From assembly GCF_039555325.1 (NCBI RefSeq), contig NZ_CP154608.1:558001-622000 (forward strand): a DNA stretch of 64,000 nt, written 5' to 3'. The DNA comes from Sphingomicrobium sp. XHP0239. Its GTDB lineage: Bacteria; Pseudomonadota; Alphaproteobacteria; Sphingomonadales; Sphingomonadaceae. Below, piece after piece: positions 43,523 through 52,895 of this stretch (its first letter is position 1; the number at the start of each line of letters is the position of its first letter). The position numbers and the translations under genes are program-made. The notes below the pieces were generated by a model. The model was not told the DNA's origin. It was given only the letters and a program-made list of their open reading frames with translations, and did no database searches.

Positions 43523-44389
43523 ATGCGCGCGCTGATGGGGCACCCGGCCGCACGCTGGGCGGGCGGTCTGCTCAGTCTTGCGGCGCTGATCTGGCTGGCG
43601 ATCGAGGCGCGGGCCCGCTGGCAGGCAGTGGACGGGTCAGCACTGACGACCGAGGTCTGGACGACTGCGGCGGCGGGCGCGGTGGCGATCGGGGCTGCCT
43701 ACATCCTGCAGGCGCTCAACTGGCGCGATCTTGTCCGTTCTTTCGTCCGGGATCCCGAACTTCGCGGTACACCGCTGGTGCGCTCCTCGATGGTGACACA
43801 GGTGGCCAAATATCTTCCTGGGAACGTCGCGCATCTGGCAGGCCGACATATGCAGGCGACGTCCCTTGGCGTGCCGCACGGCGCATTGGGAAAAGCCTTG
43901 GGAAGCGAGATCGCGATCCTTCTGGGCGGCGCGCTTCTGGTCGTTCTTGCTGCCGTGGGCTTCCTTCCGACGGCGTTCGTCATCGAAGGTGTGTCGCTTC
44001 GTCCGCTCGCGCTCGCTGCGCTCGGCGGCGTCGTGCTGGTCTGTCTGTTTATCGGATGGCGGGGAGGGCAGGTGCTGCTGCTGCTCCTGGCGCGTGCGGT
44101 GGGATGGATGACGGTATTTGCGGCGGCCTTCTGGTTGCTGCTCGATGCAATTTACCCGGTCTCAATCGGCAGCGCGTTGGCGGCAGCGGCGATCGGGTGG
44201 GCGGTCGGCTTTGCCACGCCGGGGTCGCCGGGTGGGATCGGGACGCGCGAGGGCGCGATGACGCTGATGCTGTCGCCGAGCGTGCCGCTGGAGGCGCTGC
44301 TCCCGGCGCTGGCGCTGTTCCGGCTGGTCACCGTGGGTGCCGACCTTGTCTGTTTCGCGATCGGACGGGCGATGGGGAAAGACGACTGA
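43523..44389 (+). CDS. Lysylphosphatidylglycerol synthase TM / UPF0104-like membrane protein
   Basis: The 288-residue protein has about seven helices and the family marks KYLPGNVAHLAGRHM near residue 93 and TPGSPGGIGTREGAM near the C-terminus. Such proteins (AglD-like and YbhN-like) are flippase-like parts of lipid and glycolipid pathways. The catalytic aminoacyl-transfer domain of MprF is absent. It follows the GT-C-like gene by 22 bases. Together the three genes look like a small glycolipid-modification unit. Confidence 0.75.
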   Translation: MRALMGHPAARWAGGLLSLAALIWLAIEARARWQAVDGSALTTEVWTTAAAGAVAIGAAYILQALNWRDLVRSFVRDPELRGTPLVRSSMVTQVAKYLPGNVAHLAGRHMQATSLGVPHGALGKALGSEIAILLGGALLVVLAAVGFLPTAFVIEGVSLRPLALAALGGVVLVCLFIGWRGGQVLLLLLARAVGWMTVFAAAFWLLLDAIYPVSIGSALAAAAIGWAVGFATPGSPGGIGTREGAMTLMLSPSVPLEALLPALALFRLVTVGADLVCFAIGRAMGKDD

Positions 44390-44552
44390 GGGTCTGTGCG
44401 GAGCGGATCGGACAAAGTCACTCAAGGCTCGACCCCTGACGCACGGGCAATCGTTCCGAAGTCTGCTTCTCCTCCTCCAAATTTTCCAGTCCGTAGCGTG
44501 TTGACGGACCTATGCGGCTCGGTGACTGTTGAGGCTTCAGCAGGAGACGATC

Positions 44553-45062
44553 GTGCCAAAGAACATCATGGTGAACGGGACCGACTATCCGCTTCCTGAC
44601 GACCCCCGTGTCGCGTTGCTCGATTTCCTGCGACACGATTGCGGACTGACCGGCACCAAGAAGGGCTGCGATCACGGGCAATGCGGTGCCTGCACCGTGC
44701 TGGTCGATGGACGCCGGATCAACTCCTGCCTCAGCCTGGCGGTCATGCACGAAGGGGACGACGTCCAGACCATCGAGGGCCTAGGCACGCCCGACGAGCC
44801 GTCCGCCCTGCAGCGCGCGTTCGTGGAGCACGACGGCTATCAATGCGGATATTGCACGCCCGGTCAGATCTGCTCCGCCACCGCGATGATCGAGGAAATT
44901 CGCGCCGGGATGCCGAGCGATGCGAGTGACGATCTCGACGGCGAGATGACATTCAGTGCTGAAGAAATTCGCGAGCGGATGAGCGGCAACCTGTGCCGCT
45001 GCGGCGCCTATGCGAACATCCTGGCGGCGATCGAGCACGTCGCGAACGGGGAGAGCCGATGA
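44553..45062 (+). CDS. Molybdenum hydroxylase [2Fe-2S] subunit, PaoA-like
   Basis: The 169-residue small subunit carries two [2Fe-2S] clusters: C39, C44, C47, C59 (plant-ferredoxin type, [12 protein letters not shown]) and C98, C101, C148, C150 ([17 protein letters not shown]). It starts at a GTG with AGGAG six bases upstream. Unlike E. coli PaoA it has no twin-arginine signal, so the enzyme should be cytoplasmic. It passes electrons from the molybdenum site to the FAD subunit. The stop overlaps the next gene by ATGA. Confidence 0.92.
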   Translation: MPKNIMVNGTDYPLPDDPRVALLDFLRHDCGLTGTKKGCDHGQCGACTVLVDGRRINSCLSLAVMHEGDDVQTIEGLGTPDEPSALQRAFVEHDGYQCGYCTPGQICSATAMIEEIRAGMPSDASDDLDGEMTFSAEEIRERMSGNLCRCGAYANILAAIEHVANGESR

Positions 45063-46045
45063 AACCGTTCGATTATCATCGCGCCGCCGATCTATCGGAT
45101 GCCGCATCGTCGACCCGGCCCGACGACAGTCTCGCCATCGCGGGCGGAACGAACCTCATCGACCTCATGAAGCTGCAGGTCGAAACGCCCGCAACACTCG
45201 TCGACGTCAATCCGCTCGGGCTGGACGCGATCGAGGAGACCGAGGACGGCGGACTGCGGATCGGGGCGCTCGTGACCAACACGGACACCGCCAATCATGC
45301 GCGCGTGCGGAGCGACTATCCCGTTCTCGCCCGTGCGATCCTGGCCGGTGCAACCCAGCAATTGCGCAACAAGGCGACGACGGGCGGCAACCTGTGCCAG
45401 CGCACGCGCTGTTATTATTTCACCAATATCGACCAGCCCTGCAACAAGCGCGAGCCCGGATCGGGATGCGGAGCGATCGGTGGGGTCGCGCGGCTTCATG
45501 CGATCCTCGGGGCGAGCGAGGAATGTATCGCGACCTATCCCGGCGACATGGCGGTCGCCATGAGCGCGCTCGACGCGGTCGTGCATATTCTGGCTGCGGA
45601 TCGCGAGGAGCGGACGGTGCCGGTGCGCGACTTTCACCGGCTTCCCGGAGAGACGCCGTGGCGCGACAATGTCCTCGAGAAAGGCGACATCATCACCGCC
45701 GTCACCCTACCGCCGCCGGTTCGAGGAACGCAGGTCTATCGGAAAGTGCGCGAACGCTCGTCCTACGCCTTCGCGCTCGTTTCGGTCGCCGCCATCGTCG
45801 ACATGAAGGATGGCAAGATTGCTCGCGCCGATCTCGCGTTCGGCGGGATCGCGCACAAGCCATGGCACGACCCACGTCTGTCCGATCTGCTCGTCGGAAA
45901 AGCACCGTCGGCCGCGCTTTTCGACGAAGCCGCCGATCTGCTTCTCGAGGAAGCCGAAGGTCATGGCGACAACGATTTCAAGATCCCGCTCGCTCGGCGT
46001 ACCCTTGCCGCCGTCCTGTCGAACGTCACGGAGACTGCCTTGTGA
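45059..46045 (+). CDS. Molybdenum hydroxylase FAD subunit, PaoB-like
   Basis: The 328-residue subunit has the FAD-binding [11 protein letters not shown] (about 28-38) and [13 protein letters not shown]. It also carries four extra cysteines C113, C118, C128 and C137 ([18 protein letters not shown]), which in PaoB-type enzymes hold a [4Fe-4S] cluster that is absent from ordinary xanthine dehydrogenases. This points to an aldehyde-oxidising PaoABC-like enzyme. It overlaps both neighbours. Confidence 0.92.
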   Translation: MKPFDYHRAADLSDAASSTRPDDSLAIAGGTNLIDLMKLQVETPATLVDVNPLGLDAIEETEDGGLRIGALVTNTDTANHARVRSDYPVLARAILAGATQQLRNKATTGGNLCQRTRCYYFTNIDQPCNKREPGSGCGAIGGVARLHAILGASEECIATYPGDMAVAMSALDAVVHILAADREERTVPVRDFHRLPGETPWRDNVLEKGDIITAVTLPPPVRGTQVYRKVRERSSYAFALVSVAAIVDMKDGKIARADLAFGGIAHKPWHDPRLSDLLVGKAPSAALFDEAADLLLEEAEGHGDNDFKIPLARRTLAAVLSNVTETAL

Positions 46046-48231
46046 GCGCGCATTTCAAACAGGACGAACCGGTCGACACCAACCTGCTCGACACGATGAA
46101 GCAGGGCGTAATCGGCAAACCGCTGTCCCGCGTCGAGGGACTGGCGAAGACCACCGGCACCGCGCCCTACGCTGCGGAATATCCGGTCGACAATGTCGCG
46201 GAAGGCGTGCTCGTCACCGCGACCATCACCCACGGCGAAGTGACGTCGATCGACGAGAATTCGATCCGGGATATGCCGGGCGTCATCGGCGTGGTCACGC
46301 ACAAGGATTTGACGACCCGCGCCGCGCAGGGAACGGCAGGCGAGGCACCCCAGCAGAGCCCGCGGACCGTCTGCTACTGGGGGCAACCGATCGCAGTGGT
46401 GGTGGCGGAGACCTTCGAACAGGCGCGCGATGCGGCCAAGCATCTGGTCGTCGAATATGACGTCAAAGAGGACGCGCCGATCGATCCGTCGAAGGTCGAG
46501 CTCGAAGAGCAGGACGACGAAAGCGTCGATCAGGGCGATCTCGACACGGCGATGTCGTCGGCGTCGCACAGTGTCGACCTGACGATCGAGACCGAAGGGC
46601 ATGCGTCCGCCGCGATGGAGCCGCACGCCGCGATCGCGAGCTGGGACGGAGACAAGGTTACCGTGCATGCCTCGCTTCAGATGCTGAACTTCAACATCGC
46701 CGAACTGGCCGACGCGTTGGGGATCGAGGAAGAACAGGTCCGCCTGGTGTCGCGCTATGTCGGCGGGGGGTTCGGTTCCAAGCTCGGCATCAGCGAGGAT
46801 GTCGTCGCCGCGGCACTGGCGGCGCGCGAACTGGGCCGACCCGTGCGCGTCGTCATGAGCCGCCAGCAGGTGTTTCAGTGCATCATGCGCCGGTCCGAAA
46901 CGAAACAGCGACTGCGCCTTTCATGCCGCGAGGACGGAACGCTCGACGCCTTCGGCCACGAGGCGCGCGTGTCCAATCTGCCGGGCGAAAGTTTCGCCGA
47001 ACCCGTGCTGCAGAGTTCGCATTTTCTGTACGGCGGAGAAAACCGCAAGTTGGCGCTCAAGGTCGCGCGTATTCACCGGATGACCGCGGGCTCGGTTCGT
47101 GCGCCGGGCGAAGCGGTGGGGATGCCCGCGCTCGAGGCTGCGATGGACGAGCTGGCCGAGGAAGCGGGGATCGACCCCGTCGAACTGCGGCTCAAGAATA
47201 TTCCCGATCGCAATCCCGAGGAGGATCTGCCCTTTTCCTCCCACAAGCTGGCGGAATGTCTGCGGCAGGGTGCCGACGCGTTCGGATGGGACAGCGGGCC
47301 GCGCAAGCCGCGCCAGCGTCAGGACGGCGAATGGTGGATCGGCACGGGAATGGCGTCGGCCGCCCGTGTTCACAACGTCAACGAGGCGAAGGCCCGTGTC
47401 ACGCTCAAGCCCGACGGGACCGCGCTGGTCGAAACCGACATGACCGATATCGGCACCGGGACCTATACGATCCTTGCGCAGATCGCCGGCGAGATGCTCG
47501 GGCTTTCGATCGACAAGGTTCTCGTCGAACTTGGGGATACGAAGCATCCTCGCGGTCCGGGATCGGGCGGAAGCTGGGGTGCGGCGTCGATCGGATCGGC
47601 GGTCTATGTCGCATGCCGTGCGCTGCGCGAAACGCTGGCCGAGCGCGCCGGCGTCGAGGCCGACACGCTGTCGCTGAAGGACGGCGAGGTCGTCGACGGA
47701 CCGTCGATCGTCGACCTGCTGGAAGGATCGGACCTGTCGATTTTCGGGCATTACGAGCCGGGGGACATCGAGGACGATTATACCGCTTCGGGTTTCGGCG
47801 CCTTCTTCGCCGAGGTTCGCGTCAACCGGTTCACCGGGGAAACGCGCGTCAATCGCATGCTGGGGGCGTTCGGTTTCGGACGAGTTCTCAACGAGAAGAC
47901 CGCGCGCTCGCAATGTCTCGGCGGGATCACATGGTCGATCGGAGCCGCGCTGACGGAAGCCTTGCTGTTCGATCCGCGCGACGGTCATCTCGTCAATTGC
48001 GACCTCGCCGAATATCACGTGCCCGTCCACCGCGACATTCCCGATGTCGAAGTCCTGATGGTCGAGGAGCGCGATCCGGTCGCCAGTCCGATTCAGGCTA
48101 AGGGGATCGGCGAACTGGGCATGTGCGGCGGTGCCGCCGCGATCGCCAACGCGATCTACAACGCCAGCGGGGCGCGCCTGTACCGTTACCCGATGACACC
48201 CGACCTGGTCATCGCCGCCTTGCCGGCGTGA
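46042..48231 (+). CDS. Molybdenum hydroxylase molybdopterin-binding subunit, PaoC-like
   Basis: The 729-residue catalytic subunit binds molybdopterin cofactor. Conserved marks are KTTGTAPYAAEY, YVGGGFGSKLG, GSVRAPGE, TDIGTGTYT, GSGGSWGAASI and the catalytic glutamate E691 in KGIGELGMCGG, which lies at the position known from E. coli PaoC (E692). PaoC-like enzymes oxidise a broad range of, often aromatic, aldehydes. It starts at the GTG overlapping the previous stop; the frame is open for another 1 kb upstream but that part is not homologous. The next gene overlaps by GTGA. Confidence 0.93.
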   Translation: MSAHFKQDEPVDTNLLDTMKQGVIGKPLSRVEGLAKTTGTAPYAAEYPVDNVAEGVLVTATITHGEVTSIDENSIRDMPGVIGVVTHKDLTTRAAQGTAGEAPQQSPRTVCYWGQPIAVVVAETFEQARDAAKHLVVEYDVKEDAPIDPSKVELEEQDDESVDQGDLDTAMSSASHSVDLTIETEGHASAAMEPHAAIASWDGDKVTVHASLQMLNFNIAELADALGIEEEQVRLVSRYVGGGFGSKLGISEDVVAAALAARELGRPVRVVMSRQQVFQCIMRRSETKQRLRLSCREDGTLDAFGHEARVSNLPGESFAEPVLQSSHFLYGGENRKLALKVARIHRMTAGSVRAPGEAVGMPALEAAMDELAEEAGIDPVELRLKNIPDRNPEEDLPFSSHKLAECLRQGADAFGWDSGPRKPRQRQDGEWWIGTGMASAARVHNVNEAKARVTLKPDGTALVETDMTDIGTGTYTILAQIAGEMLGLSIDKVLVELGDTKHPRGPGSGGSWGAASIGSAVYVACRALRETLAERAGVEADTLSLKDGEVVDGPSIVDLLEGSDLSIFGHYEPGDIEDDYTASGFGAFFAEVRVNRFTGETRVNRMLGAFGFGRVLNEKTARSQCLGGITWSIGAALTEALLFDPRDGHLVNCDLAEYHVPVHRDIPDVEVLMVEERDPVASPIQAKGIGELGMCGGAAAIANAIYNASGARLYRYPMTPDLVIAALPA

Positions 48232-49079
48232 ACCGGACCGACAGCGACACCATCGACGCGCCGGCCCCCGATCATCGGGCACTCGTCGCCGCGTGCGAAG
48301 CGGGCACTGCGTTATGCACGATCGTCGGGATCGACGGCGCCTTCTCGCGGCGGCGCGGGGCGCAGCTCGCGGTGCGCGCGGATGGAGAAATCGTCGGGGA
48401 CCTCGCCGACACCTGTCTGGAAGAGCAATTGCGGACCGACGTTCGCACGATCGAGGCACCCGAGCTGCGGCGCTACGGGAAGGGGTCGGACAAGATCGAC
48501 TTCCGCCTGCCGTGCGGGGGTGGGTTGGACATCCTGCTGGATCCCACGCCCGATGTCGGTGCGTGTCGGCGGGCCGTCGCGGCGCTGAAGGATCGCCGAC
48601 CGGCCGCGCTGGACCTCCCCGTGCCACCGTTGAGGAGCCGCGCCTACGTTCCGGCGTTGCAGGTGCGGATTTTCGGGACGGGGCCCGAAGCCGAGATTCT
48701 GAACCGGCTTGCCGAGAGCCTCGATATTGCGACGACGCTGCTCACCAAGGATGCTCTGGCGCTGCACCAGCCGAGCAGGCTCCCGCCGGCGGATCGATGG
48801 ACCGCGTGCGTGTTCCTCTTTCACGACCATGAGTGGGAATTGGCGCTGCTGGAAGAAGCGACGGAAAGCGAAGCCTTCTACATCGGTGCGCAGGGCGGGG
48901 TTCGTGCTCGCTCCGACCGGATCGTGGAATTGGAGCGGCGTGGACTATCCGCCGAAGCGATCGGTAGGATCCGCAGTCCGATCGGCGTGGTAGAATCGTG
49001 CCGGACGCCGCGCCTGCTCGCCCTGTCCGCGCTGACTGAAATCCTCGCCGACTACGATGCGATGCACGATGGGGACTGA
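48228..49079 (+). CDS. XdhC/PaoD-type molybdenum cofactor insertion factor
   Basis: The 283-residue protein belongs to the XdhC/CoxI family that protects, sulfurates and inserts the molybdenum cofactor. The N-terminal domain has ALCTIVGIDGAFSRRRGAQLAV and the ADTCLEEQL region. The C-terminal Rossmann half has RIFGTGPEAEILNRLAE and ends with FYIGAQGG and the RIRSPIGV stretch. The GTG start overlaps the catalytic-subunit stop, so chaperone and client are made together. Confidence 0.88.
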   Translation: MNRTDSDTIDAPAPDHRALVAACEAGTALCTIVGIDGAFSRRRGAQLAVRADGEIVGDLADTCLEEQLRTDVRTIEAPELRRYGKGSDKIDFRLPCGGGLDILLDPTPDVGACRRAVAALKDRRPAALDLPVPPLRSRAYVPALQVRIFGTGPEAEILNRLAESLDIATTLLTKDALALHQPSRLPPADRWTACVFLFHDHEWELALLEEATESEAFYIGAQGGVRARSDRIVELERRGLSAEAIGRIRSPIGVVESCRTPRLLALSALTEILADYDAMHDGD

Positions 49080-49638
49080 CGGAAAGGTCGCGCTCGTCCT
49101 CCTGGCGGCCGGACAATCGCGGCGGTTCGGCGCCGACAAACTGCGTGCCCCGCTGGGGGACAGCGACGTCCTGACGGCGACGATGGAAAGCGGGGAGTAT
49201 GCGTCGTTCGATGCGCGATACATCGTCGTTCCGTCGAAGGAATTGGTGATCGAACGACCCGTCCGTTGGCAGTCTGTCGTCAACCGGGAGGCGGAGAGCG
49301 GGATGGCGAGTTCGATCCGGGCGGGCGTCCGCGCGGCATCGGGGCACGAACGCATCGTCATCGCGCTTGCCGACATGCCGTTCGTCTCTGCGCAACATCT
49401 CGACCAACTGGGGAATGCGGGAGGCGTGATCTTCACGCGGCAACAGGATGGCCGTCCCGGAAGTCCCGCCGCCTTCCCGCGGCATGCCTTCTCCCGCCTG
49501 CTTCAGCTCCACGGAGATCGGGGTGCGGCGGCACTGGACTGGCCGTACGCCGCGCTGATGGACCCGGATGATGGGTGGGAGCTGAAGGATATCGACGAGC
49601 CCGCCGACCTTGTCGCTGCAAACCGGCGGCCGCGGTGA
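49069..49638 (+). CDS. MocA-like molybdenum cofactor nucleotidyltransferase
   Basis: The 189-residue GT-A-type nucleotidyltransferase has the signature LLAAGQSRRFGADKL near the N-terminus and IALADMPFVS in the middle. MocA adds CMP to molybdopterin to give MCD, the cofactor form used by PaoABC-type enzymes; MobA (GMP) relatives look alike. Context favours MocA. The ATG at 49069 overlaps the XdhC stop by 11 bases; an ATG at 49057 would add four residues. Confidence 0.82.
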   Translation: MGTDGKVALVLLAAGQSRRFGADKLRAPLGDSDVLTATMESGEYASFDARYIVVPSKELVIERPVRWQSVVNREAESGMASSIRAGVRAASGHERIVIALADMPFVSAQHLDQLGNAGGVIFTRQQDGRPGSPAAFPRHAFSRLLQLHGDRGAAALDWPYAALMDPDDGWELKDIDEPADLVAANRRPR

Positions 49639-49706
49639 TCGTTGTGGTGCAGCGCGTCTTTTGGCCACGAATGGCCGACGAGTAGCGATCGGCCTAGCAG
49701 CGCTGG

Positions 49707-50702
49707 CTAGTCGAACAACCCGGTGTTTGCGGCGGCCTGCGCGAGGAATTCGAACGAACGAATGCGGGCCGTATGATCGTAGATCTGCGAGGTCACGATC
49801 AACTCGTCGGCTTCGGTACGTTCGACAAGTTCCTTGAGGTTTCGCTCGGCGGTTTCCAACGAGCCGATGGCCGAACAGGAGAGCACGTTCTCAAGGGTCG
49901 CGCGTGTCGACGGCGATAGAGTGTCGACGAAATCCGAACTTGGCGGCGGCAACTGCATCGGCTGTCCCGTTCGCAAGGCGACGAAAGCCTGCTGGATCGA
50001 TGTCGCCAGCAACTGCGCCTCGTCATCGGTATCCGCGACGAATGCGTTGAAACCCAGCATGACGTAGGGCCGATCGAGCTGTTCCGAGGGCTCGAAGGAA
50101 CGGCGGTAGATATCGATCGCCTCCATCATCATCTGCGGCGCGAAGTGCGAAGCGAACGCGTAGGGAAGGCCCAGGGTCGCCGCCAGCTGCGCGCCGAACA
50201 GGCTGGAGCCGAGGATATAGATGGGAATGTCGAGGCCCTCACCCGGAACGGCCCGGACGCGTCCGTGGCTACCTCGGAAGTATCCCATCAGTTCCATGAC
50301 GTCGTTCGGAAATTGCCGTTCGTCCGATGTCATGCTTCGTCGCATGGCGTAGGCCGCGCTCTGATCCGTACCGGGGGCACGCCCCAACCCGAGATCGACG
50401 CGGCCCGGATACAGCGATTCAAGAGTTCCGAACTGCTCTGCGATGATGAGCGGGGCATGGTTGGGCAACATCACGCCCCCCGATCCGATCCGGATGGTGG
50501 AGGTCTGCGATCCGACGAAAGCGAGCGCGACGGCCGTTGCGGCACTCGCGACTCCGGGCATGGAATGATGCTCCGCCATCCAGTAGCGGGTGTAGCCCAA
50601 TCTTTCCGCAGCCCGCGCCAAGTCCGCCGACTGACGCAGCGCTTCGCCCGCATCGCTGCCCTCCACGATGGGCGCCAGGTCGAGGACAGAAAGTTTGGGC
50701 AT
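49707..50702 (-). CDS. LLM-class flavin-dependent oxidoreductase
   Basis: The 331-residue bacterial-luciferase-like monooxygenase has the family stretches [32 protein letters not shown], the [25 protein letters not shown] region (read in parts) and [11 protein letters not shown]. Such enzymes use FMN or F420; for this alkanal-monooxygenase-like subgroup FMN is likely. Substrate unknown. It is convergent with the molybdenum operon and stands alone, with 180 empty bases upstream. Confidence 0.87.
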   Translation of the reverse strand: MPKLSVLDLAPIVEGSDAGEALRQSADLARAAERLGYTRYWMAEHHSMPGVASAATAVALAFVGSQTSTIRIGSGGVMLPNHAPLIIAEQFGTLESLYPGRVDLGLGRAPGTDQSAAYAMRRSMTSDERQFPNDVMELMGYFRGSHGRVRAVPGEGLDIPIYILGSSLFGAQLAATLGLPYAFASHFAPQMMMEAIDIYRRSFEPSEQLDRPYVMLGFNAFVADTDDEAQLLATSIQQAFVALRTGQPMQLPPPSSDFVDTLSPSTRATLENVLSCSAIGSLETAERNLKELVERTEADELIVTSQIYDHTARIRSFEFLAQAAANTGLFD

Positions 50703-50882
50703 GGGACTAAGATGGTCGGTCGCGCGATGAATTCAATTCTGCGAGCCTGATGGCATCCCTCGACAACCGTAAGGTCTCCGCGCGGGCAGCCCATTGAAAG
50801 CGACAATTTCCGTCGATCAAACTCAATTCCAAACCGCCGGCGTTGGGTTTTCCGCATTTTGTTCGGCGAGTCACGGCACCTT

Positions 50883-51707
50883 TCAATCGCGGCGTAGATC
50901 CGGTCTCTCGGAATGCACCAGGGAACCGATCGCGCAGGCGATGGCGTTTTCCGCGCTTCTCATGTCTACGGAGCCGTCCATGAGTTCGATGGTGATCCGA
51001 TATTTGCCGAGGTCGGTCGTTCCGTAGTCGAAAACGATCTGGGACTGATCGGCCCCTGTCTTGCCGCGCTGCCGGTCGGTTCGACTCCTGTTTGCATCGA
51101 GTGAGGCCCTGGCGGCTCCTTCGATCTTGGACTGCAACGAAAAGATGTCGATCTCCGGCTCGAAGGTCATGTCGAAACGATGGCGAGTCCCCTTCGCCAG
51201 TTCCGGCACGACCCGCGCCGGTGAGGCGAACAAGAGACTGTGGGGCAGGATGATCGTTCGTCCTGTCGCTAGAATCGATCCGTCGGCCTGTTCGAACTCG
51301 CGCAAACGGGTGGCGAGAAGATTGATGTCGATGACCTCTCCCTTGGATTGCCCGATTTCAACGACGTCGCCGACCGAATAGGCCCTCGTGAAGGTGCGAA
51401 GCGCGGACCCGGAAAGGCACAGAATGATCTCTTTCGTCGCGATCACGATCGCCACGACAACTGCCGTCAGCGACAAGGCGAACGTTCGCAGTTGAGGGGC
51501 CCAGATCATCATCAACCCGACGACGGCCACGAGGAACAGAAAATTCCGGACATTCGCACTCCAGCGGCGAACGACATGCCCGGGCAGATTTTCCCGGCCT
51601 TTCAGGGTGTGGCCGACGACGAGGCGAAGGCCGAACAGAATGAGCAAGAGGGCGATCGATGCCAACGCGTCGCTCGAGGCAGAATCGTTCTGGGATAGAA
51701 AATTCAT
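50883..51707 (-). CDS. MscS-type mechanosensitive channel
   Basis: The 274-residue protein has two to three membrane helices (about 10-27, 47-66 and 70-90) and the MscS beta-domain motif FTRAYSVGDVVEIGQSKGEVIDIN, then the C-terminal alpha/beta vestibule domain. Channels of this family open on hypo-osmotic shock. The third, pore-lining helix reads ALSLTAVVVAIVIATKEII, with fewer Gly residues than E. coli MscS. I start at the MNFLSQN methionine, which has GGAAA upstream. The next gene upstream is an M15-type peptidase, 134 bases away. Confidence 0.83.
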   Translation of the reverse strand: MNFLSQNDSASSDALASIALLLILFGLRLVVGHTLKGRENLPGHVVRRWSANVRNFLFLVAVVGLMMIWAPQLRTFALSLTAVVVAIVIATKEIILCLSGSALRTFTRAYSVGDVVEIGQSKGEVIDINLLATRLREFEQADGSILATGRTIILPHSLLFASPARVVPELAKGTRHRFDMTFEPEIDIFSLQSKIEGAARASLDANRSRTDRQRGKTGADQSQIVFDYGTTDLGKYRITIELMDGSVDMRSAENAIACAIGSLVHSERPDLRRD

Positions 51708-51841
51708 CTTTTTCCACAAATAGGAGCTGCACCGGCATCGGGCTTCCCGATGGGTTGCGAAGCGCCATAACGCACCGCGGCAAGGAATTGCAGGGTCGAA
51801 ATCTTCGCTCACGACGAGCGAAGGGCGTTCGATGGAGACGA

Positions 51842-52360
51842 CTATCGGGAGCCGGGGGCCAGGACGATCCGAAACCGATCCCGTTCGGTTGCGGCTTCTA
51901 CCGAACGATCTGCATTGCCGGGATCAGCGGGTTTCGGGGATGATCGGTTGGCGAACGCGAAGTGACTATGGTCGCCTTCGTCGAGGCTCTCGACCAGAAC
52001 ATAGCCGGCTTGCCGATAGGCCTGCTCGATCTGTCGGTGCGAAACGCCGCGCGCGCGGGCGATGTCGATCGCGCGGTTGCGAAGATGGTGGCTGTTGCGC
52101 ACCCCGCCGACCCGCCGATTGTGATCGGGCGTACGGAAGGTGGAGGTCACGCGCCCCCAGCGTTCGCCGATGGAGACGGCGTCAGCCATTCGAAACTCCG
52201 CCGCTGCACCTGTCGACAAGGGAGTGGTTTCGGGCTTTCGAGGCCCCGGCGCCGTGACGATCCGAAAGGTGGACGGAGCTTTCTCGGCGGGTGCGGGTGG
52301 CGGCGCAGCCTCGAAACCCACGGCGGCAGCCAAGCTGACGAACAAGGAGAGACATATCAT
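51842..52360 (-). CDS. M15-type peptidase (D-Ala-D-Ala carboxypeptidase-like), secreted
   Basis: The 172-residue product has a signal peptide (about 1-19). The zinc motif S90-H-H92-x2-N-x-A-x-D99 fits SxHxxGxAxD with Gly changed to Asn, and the later GDH131-S-H133 supplies further ligands. The family trims peptidoglycan cross-links. It follows cpaA of Tad locus 2 by 49 bases on the same strand with a good ribosome site (GGAGG), so it may be the last gene of that operon and open the wall for the pilus. The catalytic assignment is fairly sure; the pilus role is inference. Confidence 0.75.
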   Translation of the reverse strand: MICLSLFVSLAAAVGFEAAPPPAPAEKAPSTFRIVTAPGPRKPETTPLSTGAAAEFRMADAVSIGERWGRVTSTFRTPDHNRRVGGVRNSHHLRNRAIDIARARGVSHRQIEQAYRQAGYVLVESLDEGDHSHFAFANRSSPKPADPGNADRSVEAATERDRFRIVLAPGSR

Positions 52361-52409
52361 CCGCTCCTCCGTCGTTCCGAACGGCCGTCGCGACCCGTCT
52401 CCGGGGGGA

Positions 52410-52895
52410 TCATCCGAACAGTCCTCTCACGATCGCGCCGGCCACTATCCCGCCGAGTGCGATCGCAATCCCGTAGGGTAGGGTCCTTTCCCGAAGCGTC
52501 GATCGCGTCCCCGCGTTCGTCCGGGCCATGCGGATCGGCAACCATACCACGACCAGCAATCCTCCCGCGATGGCGACCGCGGGAAGAAAGACGAGCAGGT
52601 CCGCAGGGGTGAACCAAAATGCGGTGGCAGCCAGTAACTTGACATCCCCGCCGCCCAGCACGCCTCTGGAAAAAGCCACGCTTCCCACCATCAGGATGGG
52701 AATGAGAATGGCGGCATTCATCCAGAGCGCCTTCTCCACCCCCGAAAGAACCGACACCGCAATGCCTGCGGCGAGCAGTGCGATGACGAGCACGTTGGAG
52801 ATCCTTTGCCGATAGCCGTCTTGGCCGGCCGCAATCGTCAAGAGGATCGCAAAGAGGACGAATGCCCAGCCCGGGGAATTGCCGATCAGATTCAC
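52410..52895 (-). CDS. cpaA: Prepilin peptidase CpaA/TadV, A24 family (locus 2)
   Basis: The 161-residue membrane protein has both catalytic aspartates: D26 (AAGQDGYRQRISN) and D84 (GGGDVK). It is a second prepilin peptidase, clearly different in sequence from the one at 29995. It starts at a GTG that overlaps the stop of the TPR gene (GTGA) and closes the core of Tad locus 2, with the M15-type peptidase behind it. Confidence 0.86.
   Translation of the reverse strand: MNLIGNSPGWAFVLFAILLTIAAGQDGYRQRISNVLVIALLAAGIAVSVLSGVEKALWMNAAILIPILMVGSVAFSRGVLGGGDVKLLAATAFWFTPADLLVFLPAVAIAGGLLVVVWLPIRMARTNAGTRSTLRERTLPYGIAIALGGIVAGAIVRGLFG

Noticed and set aside
45010..46041. N-terminal extension of the molybdopterin subunit by over 300 codons
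   Set aside because: This part is the shifted reading of the FAD subunit gene; the catalytic subunit starts at the GTG at 46042.
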